Shown here: positions 1 through 5,965 of the stretch, piece by piece | How the letters are laid out: every line of letters starts with the position of its first letter | Numbering within the stretch: the stretch's first letter is position 1 | Source: Candidatus Poribacteria bacterium | GTDB taxonomy: Bacteria > Poribacteria > WGA-4E > WGA-3G | NCBI GenBank assembly: GCA_009835515.1 | Contig: VXXH01000266.1 | Coordinates: 1 to 7,032, forward strand | Reading direction: 5' to 3' | DNA: 7,032 bases | The notes under the pieces: generated by a model | Database searches by the model: none | Told to the model about the DNA's origin: nothing | Seen by the model: only the letters and a program-made list of their open reading frames with translations | Made by a program: the position numbers and the translations under genes

Positions 1-25
1 CTGATAACTATTTCCTCTGATAACT
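1..25. repeat. Short direct repeat CTGATAACT, two copies
   Basis: The nine bases CTGATAACT occur at 1-9 and again at 17-25, giving a 16-base period just upstream of the aminotransferase gene. Two copies of nine bases could arise by chance or be the end of a longer repeat that lies left of the window. A role as an operator or as a dispersed intergenic repeat is possible, but nothing else here supports either. Confidence 0.35.
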
Positions 26-35
26 GGTAATTATT

Positions 36-42
36 AAAGGAG
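36..42 (+). promoter_or_regulatory. Ribosome binding site of the aminotransferase gene
   Basis: AAAGGAG lies six bases before the TTG at 49, an ideal Shine-Dalgarno match and spacing. It decides the start: translation begins at TTG rather than at a later ATG, and the resulting N-terminus (MITIAERLQKLPPYLF) matches the usual beginning of DapL-type proteins. Confidence 0.8.
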
Positions 43-48
43 AAAATT

Positions 49-1224
49 TTGATTACAATCGCAGAACGGTTACAGAAACTTCCACCCTATCTCTTTGTGG
101 ATTTGCGCAAAAAGATACAGGCAGCGAAAGCGCGAGGTGTTGATGTTATCAGCCTCGGCATCGGTGATCCAGATATCCCAACACCGGACCCGGTTGTCGA
201 TACACTGGTGCAAGCAATCCAGAATCCCGAAGACCCTGATCGGCACCGATATGGATGTGACATCCCTGTTGAGGATTTTCCACAGGCAGTCCTTGATTTC
301 TATCAACGGCGCTACGGCGTTTCGCTCTCCGATGATCAGGTCGCTACGACACTCGGAAGTAAAGATGCAATCGTTAAACTGGCACTTGGCATACTCAACC
401 CTGGCGACATCGGCATTGCAGCAAGTCCGGGTTACCCGACCTATAACATCGGACACGTCTGTGCGAGTGCGACGACCTACTATGCCCCGCTTCTGCGAGA
501 AAACGATTTCTATGTTGACTTTGACGCTATCCCCGACGAGATAAAACGTCTTGCCAAAGTCCTCTGGATCAATTACCCAAACAACCCGACAACTGCCACT
601 GCTGACCTCGATTTCTTCAAGCGCGCCGTGGAATTTGGGAGACAAAACAGTATCCTCATTGCCCACGACAACGCTTATAGTGAAAATACCTACGACGGCT
701 ATCGTTCACCAAGTATCCTGCAAGTAGACGGTGCTGCTGAAGTAGCCGTTGAATTTTTCTCATTGAGCAAAGCATTTAATATGACCGGATGGCGATTAGG
801 GTTTGTTGTTGGTAACCCAACCGCTGTTAGCGCAGTTAAAACTGTTAAAGATAATATAGATAACGGATCACTCCGTGCACTTCAGTTCGCCGGTGCAAAG
901 GCACTCTCAATAGCAGACGAAGTCACGCCTGCGATAAATGCGGTTTATCAAAAACGCCGAGACATAGTGGTGGATTCACTTACAGCCGGTGGGTGGGCGA
1001 TTGAGAGACCGAAGGCAACGATGTACATCTGGGCACCTGTCCCTGATCGCTTCAACGGTTCAAGTCGCGCTTTTGCTACAGCACTACTTGAGGAGGTAGG
1101 CGTTGTCGTAACACCCGGACTCGGATATGGGCAATGGAGTGAAGGGTACTGCAGAATTTCCTTAACGTATCCAGATGAAGTCATAAAGGAAGCAATTTCA
1201 CGTATTCGAGATTTCGCCCATTAA
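49..1224 (+). CDS. dapL: LL-diaminopimelate aminotransferase-like PLP enzyme
   Basis: This is a 391-residue class I/II (fold type I) aminotransferase. The likely reaction is transfer of the amino group of glutamate to tetrahydrodipicolinate, giving LL-diaminopimelate for lysine and peptidoglycan, in the cytoplasm. Visible signatures are an N-terminal LPPYLF, LGIGDPDIPTP near residue 36, GYPTYNIG, the PLP-site NYPNNPT, HDNAYSE, and SLSKAFNMTGWRLGF with the Schiff-base lysine at K241. The NMTGWR wording and overall order are typical of DapL, and the length fits bacterial members (about 385-410). The segment around Tyr68 reads HRYGCDIP, where many bacterial DapL proteins have a Y-x-x-Y-E-G-like stretch, so a related amino acid or keto acid substrate is possible. 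The TTG start is backed by a good ribosome binding site. The gene runs in the same direction as the signalling gene 46 bases downstream and may be cotranscribed with it, though the functions are unrelated. The aminotransferase family is near certain; the DapL assignment is likely. Confidence 0.82.
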   Translation: MITIAERLQKLPPYLFVDLRKKIQAAKARGVDVISLGIGDPDIPTPDPVVDTLVQAIQNPEDPDRHRYGCDIPVEDFPQAVLDFYQRRYGVSLSDDQVATTLGSKDAIVKLALGILNPGDIGIAASPGYPTYNIGHVCASATTYYAPLLRENDFYVDFDAIPDEIKRLAKVLWINYPNNPTTATADLDFFKRAVEFGRQNSILIAHDNAYSENTYDGYRSPSILQVDGAAEVAVEFFSLSKAFNMTGWRLGFVVGNPTAVSAVKTVKDNIDNGSLRALQFAGAKALSIADEVTPAINAVYQKRRDIVVDSLTAGGWAIERPKATMYIWAPVPDRFNGSSRAFATALLEEVGVVVTPGLGYGQWSEGYCRISLTYPDEVIKEAISRIRDFAH

Positions 1225-1270
1225 TTATTAAGCAAAATCTTCGACGCAACGGCTCTGGTCAAAAAAGATT

Positions 1271-4200
1271 ATGATACATACTAACCTCTGTTTAGCAAGT
1301 TTCAGAAACCTGAAAACTACGGTTAAAAATCTTATTTTAATCGTTAGTATAACTTCTGCTGCGTTTCTTGTGTGTGGGGATACCAGAGCTGAGCAAATTC
1401 AAACTTATACCGTTGCTGATGGATTGGTAGGACCCATTGTCCCTGTCATTTTCCAAGACAGTCGAGGTGTTCTCTGGTTCGGTTCTGATCGGGGTGGCGT
1501 AAGTCAGTTTTATGAAAACACTTTTAAACCCTACGCCGGATCATTGGACGGGTCTGAGGACGTCGAAGCCGGTGGACTGATCGGACAGACGCAACAAATC
1601 GTTGAGGATAAATGGGGACACATCTGGTTTCTCTCAAGGGATCCTTCAGAAAAATCGGGCAGAATTAGTCGGTTTGACGGCAGCTCAGTCAGTTTTATCG
1701 GTACAGGGAATGCACTCATCGCGGATCAGCAGGGTGATATATGGGTCGGTGAAAATCAGGTACTAACGAAGTACGTGGCGCAAGGTGTCCAAAGACTGCC
1801 CCAGGCGCAGCCGCATGAAATTATCGGTGAAGATCTGATACGTTCTACAAGCTTGACAATAGCCGTTATTTTTCAAAGCACAGATGGGACACTCTGGCTC
1901 GGTGGGAGTGAAGGAGAAGAGGAAAAGACCGGTGTCCTTCTGAGTTTCCGAGAGAATCCGTGGGTCCGCACAGAACTTGGTGGCGGCGGTGATACGGATG
2001 ATGAAATGGACGATGGAACACCCCGTATCCATCCGAATGCTGGATTCACGCGACCCGATATGTCCGACCTAAATGCTGACACTCCAATTGAGACGATAGC
2101 TGAAGATGTCTCTGGGAACCTTTGGCTCGGCGGCGATAACCTGCTCCTGCAGTTTGATGGAAAAGACTTTAAACAGATTCTGCCAACTTGGACTTATACC
2201 GGACCCAGAAGAAGTAGAGCTGCAAGAGGTGTACCTACAGCCATAGGAAGCCCCACCGCAATCCAAATTGATACAAAAAATCGACTCTGGTTTAGTGATG
2301 GTCGCTCCACAAGACAATGGGATGGTTCGCGGCTGCAGCGGCACAGAAATCTACGAGGGGTTCTTGAACTGGAGGATAAATCGGGCAATCTATGGTTCAC
2401 TGAAGGCCGCGGGATGCATCAATATGATCAAGACCTCAGTGAAATTCCGAGCACTGTTAATAGCGGGCTTGGAAATGACGAGGTACGGACGATTTTTGAA
2501 GCCGTTGATGGTAAATTATGGTTCGGACACAATAACGGCGTGACAGTATTTGATCCGACACCCGCTGTTAGCACACATGCAGGGCTCGGCACTAAAAGGA
2601 TTCGCACGATGTATGAGGATAGCCGAGGCTACCTCTGGTTGAGTGTACCAGGGAGTGTCACCCGTTATAATACGAAAACAGACGAAAGTTTCACAGATCC
2701 ATTAAGGTTAGACCGTGCCCAAAACGTGTCTACTTCGCAGTTGCCAGACATCCACAGTGGACGTTCCCAGTCTGAAATCGTGAAAATATTTGAGGTCGGC
2801 GGAGATATCTGGTTCATAAACGAGCCAGAATCTCATTTCGGTTCCACACGATATACATTCTTCCGGTACGCAAACGCAAGTTTCGGTCATCAAATTTCCA
2901 TCCGTATTCGGACAAAAACCGGACCCGGTGGGGAACGCTCGGATAGCAATACCGAGGTCCTTGTTGCCGAGGGTGAACATGTATGGCTGGCTTTTGGCGG
3001 ACATCTCTTTAAAGCGGACGCAACAGGACTTTTATGGCTTACAGAAAAAGGTTCACAAAGAATTCTGTTTCAAAAAACCATGGAAATGCGTCAAGGCACA
3101 AGAGATCGGGAAATGGAACCCGGAGCAGTTGCTATTACTGACTTATACAGAGATTCTAAAAATAGACTATGGGTGCATTTTGGGAACGCAAATGTGAAGC
3201 GTTACCCGCAGAATATTGATCGCGCAGCATCTACAACGCGCCCTATCGCGCCAGATGTGCTTAACCTTAAGGCAACAACACGCCTCAAAACGACACCAGG
3301 AGGTAAATGGTTTTTCAATGCCGTGACAGGCAGGTTGATCCGCTGGAATAATATCGAAACCGGTGAACCGGTTGTGCTTGACGGCGAATCTACTTCTGCA
3401 CCGCTCGCAGTATGGCAGAACCCAACAGAAGGAAACGAAGAGGTTACTTTCATCTTTTCAGATGCCCTTAAGACATATCGCGGCACGGTCTTAGAAGAGA
3501 CTCAGACTATTAATGAACTCGGTACGGCAAACGCCTCTCTGACTTCTCGGGAAGGAATCCTTTGGCTCGCGACATCTCGTGGTGCAGTCCGCTACGATGG
3601 GATAAACTTGACAACTTACACTACAAAAGAAGACGGATTTCTGGTGGACAATGTACGCGACGTAATAGAGGATAGTCGCGGAAATATATGGTTCGCAACG
3701 CGGGGCGGCGGCACCGTCCGCTACGATGGTGAAATCTTCCACAACCGAACGACAAAAAACGGTTGGGCACATAACAACATCTCAAAAATCCTTGAATCCT
3801 CCGATAAAGATATCTGGTTTGCAACTGAAAGGGGTGTTACACAGTACACACCCACGCGTGGTGGGCTGCCAGAGTGTCGAATAACCACCTTAGAGGCGGA
3901 TAAACCTTATACGGATCTCTCATCCAACTTAGTCCTATCTGCGCGGGGTGCTAAAATTTTCAATGTCCGAGGGATCAGCCCGCTTCGAGAGGGACTCTCC
4001 TATGAATTTAAATTAATCGGATTGGATACACCCGCATGGACAACACTCTCAATGGAGGAATTCGCACTTTTGCCTACCGGTGCTGGTATACCATCTGACC
4101 AGTGGGTTCCGCTTTCAGCACCTGGATTGGCGAACCAACAGGCTATGGACAACAGTGGAGTTACGCAGGCATTTCAGAATCAAAACGGTATTCTGCGTAT

Positions 4201-5191
4201 CCGATATACTGGGCTTAAGGCGGGGAACTACAGTTTCCTCATCAAGGCGTTCCGTAAAGATTGGGCATACACCGCCCCACCCGCAGCTGTAGATTTTAGT
4301 ATCCCGCCACCGATCTGGACGCGCTGGCGAACTTATTTACCGACGCTTATTTTTGTGACAGTCGTATTCTCTCTGATTGGTCGGCTTATTGTTAACCGAC
4401 GACACACATTGCAGCTACGCAATGCGATGCGACAGCAGGAAGAAGCGGAGATGCAACGTATCCGTGCTGAATTGAGTGAGGCACAGAATATTCAGATGGG
4501 GCTGCTGCCCACGGAGGCACCTGACACGAAGGCATTTGATATTGCAGGGATGTCGGTCCCCGCAACACAGGTCGGTGGTGATTTCTACGATTATCTCACT
4601 GTAGAGAACGGGCAGACCGCTATCGCAGTAGCCGACGCTGCAGGAAAAGGGCTGCGCGGCGCGATGAACGCTGTGTTGACGAACGGGATGTTATATGAAG
4701 TCTCGCGTTTCAAATCCGAAGCTGCAGTCATTCTTAGAGACCTCAATATAGGGTTAGCACCACGGATGTACGGTCCGAGTTTTATTGCACTTAACCTCGC
4801 GATCCTTGATGAAGCCGAAAGACGCATTGACTATGCCAACGGGGGACAACCTTACCCCATTCTCAAAAGCGGCGCGGATATAATTGAGATTGAAAGTGGG
4901 GATTTGCCCCTTGGGAGTATGAAAAAAGTAGAATATGAATCCACGACCTTCGATCTCAGCGAGGGCGATTTCCTGATCTTTCATACTGACGGTCTCATTG
5001 AGGCACTCAACGTAGAAACCGAGATGTATGGAACCGAACGTTTAAAGGAAACGGTTTCGCGAATTCCTGATTCTGCCAGTGCCGAAGAAACGGTTCAACA
5101 CTTGGTCGATGATGTCCACAGATTCGTCGGCGAAGCGGAACAATACGACGATCTCACAATCGTTGTCATTAAGCGGCGTTCTGACGCATAG
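1271..5191 (+). CDS. Transmembrane propeller sensor with SpoIIE/PP2C phosphatase output
   Basis: This 1306-residue protein appears to sense an extracytoplasmic signal and dephosphorylate a cytoplasmic serine or threonine phosphoprotein. Residues 1-40 form a signal peptide: basic start, hydrophobic core 21-35, probable cleavage after T-R-A40. From about 55 to 870 there are some sixteen regulator-propeller repeats, each with a [LIV]W[FLV] core. Their tryptophans are at 69, 119, 158, 209, 285, 340, 375, 417, 456, 514, 572, 634, 680, 765, 807 and 849, enough for two seven-bladed propellers. A Y_Y_Y-type beta domain follows (about 885-1010, with YEFKLIGLD at 911 and GLKAGNYSF near 981). One membrane helix spans 1022-1042 and is followed by arginines, placing the C-terminus inside. 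A charged, probably coiled-coil linker runs from 1045 to 1080. The phosphatase domain (about 1085-1304) has GGDFYDY (metal-binding D1104 and D1107), ADAAGKG at 1121, FHTDGLIEAL (D1240) and YDDLT (D1293, D1294), so it looks catalytically intact. No HAMP, histidine kinase or receiver domain is present. An in-frame stop at 1229 leaves ATG 1271 as the only ordinary start, although it lacks a clear Shine-Dalgarno. No STAS antagonist or RsbW-like kinase gene is in the window, so the target is unknown. Confidence 0.9.
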   Translation: MIHTNLCLASFRNLKTTVKNLILIVSITSAAFLVCGDTRAEQIQTYTVADGLVGPIVPVIFQDSRGVLWFGSDRGGVSQFYENTFKPYAGSLDGSEDVEAGGLIGQTQQIVEDKWGHIWFLSRDPSEKSGRISRFDGSSVSFIGTGNALIADQQGDIWVGENQVLTKYVAQGVQRLPQAQPHEIIGEDLIRSTSLTIAVIFQSTDGTLWLGGSEGEEEKTGVLLSFRENPWVRTELGGGGDTDDEMDDGTPRIHPNAGFTRPDMSDLNADTPIETIAEDVSGNLWLGGDNLLLQFDGKDFKQILPTWTYTGPRRSRAARGVPTAIGSPTAIQIDTKNRLWFSDGRSTRQWDGSRLQRHRNLRGVLELEDKSGNLWFTEGRGMHQYDQDLSEIPSTVNSGLGNDEVRTIFEAVDGKLWFGHNNGVTVFDPTPAVSTHAGLGTKRIRTMYEDSRGYLWLSVPGSVTRYNTKTDESFTDPLRLDRAQNVSTSQLPDIHSGRSQSEIVKIFEVGGDIWFINEPESHFGSTRYTFFRYANASFGHQISIRIRTKTGPGGERSDSNTEVLVAEGEHVWLAFGGHLFKADATGLLWLTEKGSQRILFQKTMEMRQGTRDREMEPGAVAITDLYRDSKNRLWVHFGNANVKRYPQNIDRAASTTRPIAPDVLNLKATTRLKTTPGGKWFFNAVTGRLIRWNNIETGEPVVLDGESTSAPLAVWQNPTEGNEEVTFIFSDALKTYRGTVLEETQTINELGTANASLTSREGILWLATSRGAVRYDGINLTTYTTKEDGFLVDNVRDVIEDSRGNIWFATRGGGTVRYDGEIFHNRTTKNGWAHNNISKILESSDKDIWFATERGVTQYTPTRGGLPECRITTLEADKPYTDLSSNLVLSARGAKIFNVRGISPLREGLSYEFKLIGLDTPAWTTLSMEEFALLPTGAGIPSDQWVPLSAPGLANQQAMDNSGVTQAFQNQNGILRIRYTGLKAGNYSFLIKAFRKDWAYTAPPAAVDFSIPPPIWTRWRTYLPTLIFVTVVFSLIGRLIVNRRHTLQLRNAMRQQEEAEMQRIRAELSEAQNIQMGLLPTEAPDTKAFDIAGMSVPATQVGGDFYDYLTVENGQTAIAVADAAGKGLRGAMNAVLTNGMLYEVSRFKSEAAVILRDLNIGLAPRMYGPSFIALNLAILDEAERRIDYANGGQPYPILKSGADIIEIESGDLPLGSMKKVEYESTTFDLSEGDFLIFHTDGLIEALNVETEMYGTERLKETVSRIPDSASAEETVQHLVDDVHRFVGEAEQYDDLTIVVIKRRSDA

Positions 5192-5200
5192 CCATCGCCC

Positions 5201-5965
5201 CTAAGCATTTCTGAAATCAATAACTGTTTGTCGATACTCTTCAGGGAGACCGATGTCAAATCGTCTGCCTTTGACGACATATCCTGAAAACCCATCTGCC
5301 TTGCGCAATTCGTCTAAACAGGATGTGAGTTGAAATTCGCCGCGCTCGCGCAGATTATGAGAAATGTTCTGTTCGAGAAAATCAAAAACCTGCGGTTGTA
5401 TTACATAAATCCCGAACACCGTCAAGAACTCGTCTACCTCCATCCCATCTATGTGTAAATGCTCCATCGCATACTCAGGGTCCGGCTTCTCGTAAAACTC
5501 TGTTACCGATAGCAATGCGTCCTTTTCTTTCCATACGCCGGTAACGCATCCGAAGTTTGACAACAGTTCGATCGGTGTCTTTTTCAGTCCTACGACGCTG
5601 TGTCCTACGCGTTCATAAGCCTCAACGACTTGTTGTGCACAACATTTTTCCTCATCTGAACCGTAGAGATGGTCACCGAGCATGAGCAAGAAAGGTTCGT
5701 TGCCAACCCATTCCCGTGCACAGTAAACAGCGTGCCCGAAACCTTCCTGAACGTCTTGTGTAACGAACGTCACTCGACTCCCCAACTCCAACAGATAATC
5801 GCAATACGCTTTATTTTCTTTGCTGAGTTTATTGTAGTGTTCAATCCGCGGTGGCGTTTTGAAAAACGATTCAAAGAGCTCTGTATCCCCTTGTTGGACG
5901 ATAAGACAGATTTTCTCGATCCCTGCCTTCACTGCCTCTTCAACGATTGCCATAATCGCTGGTTT
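5201..5965 (-). CDS. GalU-like nucleotidyltransferase, main part of frameshifted fusion
   Basis: These 254 residues form most of a sugar-1-phosphate nucleotidyltransferase of the GalU (UTP-glucose-1-phosphate uridylyltransferase) type, which joins a sugar phosphate to an NTP with release of pyrophosphate. Visible landmarks are IVEEAVKAGIEKI just after the break, EGFGHAVYCAREW, the metal-site LGDH at 5669-5680, FYEKPDPEY, FGIYVIQPQVFDFLE, GEFQLTSCLDEL, and GRRFDIGLPEEY at 5234-5269. The N-terminal nucleotide-binding signature GFGTRLFP and KKELFP are missing from this frame and sit in the upstream reading frame, so this is not a complete enzyme. The first ATG (5953) has no ribosome binding site, which argues against independent translation. 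Restoring one base at 5963-5965 joins it to the kinase as a single polypeptide with the expected reading GQAKPAIM. Its stop lies 9 bases from the stop of the convergent phosphatase gene. The nucleotidyltransferase family is sure; the sugar and nucleotide are not. Confidence 0.85.
   Translation of the reverse strand, partial: KPAIMAIVEEAVKAGIEKICLIVQQGDTELFESFFKTPPRIEHYNKLSKENKAYCDYLLELGSRVTFVTQDVQEGFGHAVYCAREWVGNEPFLLMLGDHLYGSDEEKCCAQQVVEAYERVGHSVVGLKKTPIELLSNFGCVTGVWKEKDALLSVTEFYEKPDPEYAMEHLHIDGMEVDEFLTVFGIYVIQPQVFDFLEQNISHNLRERGEFQLTSCLDELRKADGFSGYVVKGRRFDIGLPEEYRQTVIDFRNA

Noticed and set aside
70..666. Long open frame on the minus strand inside the aminotransferase gene (198 codons).
   Set aside because: It is antisense to a clearly conserved enzyme, its product has no recognisable motif, and its openness follows from the codon use of the plus-strand gene.
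1236..1270. Inverted repeat AATCTT/AAGATT between the two plus-strand genes as a terminator.
   Set aside because: The arms are only six mostly A/T bases, the loop is over 20 bases and no T-run follows, so a stable terminator hairpin is unlikely.
1362..1384. Lipoprotein signal (FLVCG) in the sensor phosphatase.
   Set aside because: Valine precedes the cysteine, where a lipobox needs Gly, Ala or Ser; a signal peptidase I site after T-R-A fits better.
5201..5953. Separate nucleotidyltransferase gene starting at the ATG at 5953.
   Set aside because: It would lack the GFGTRLFP/KKELFP nucleotide-binding part, has no ribosome binding site, and the missing part lies directly upstream in the other frame.
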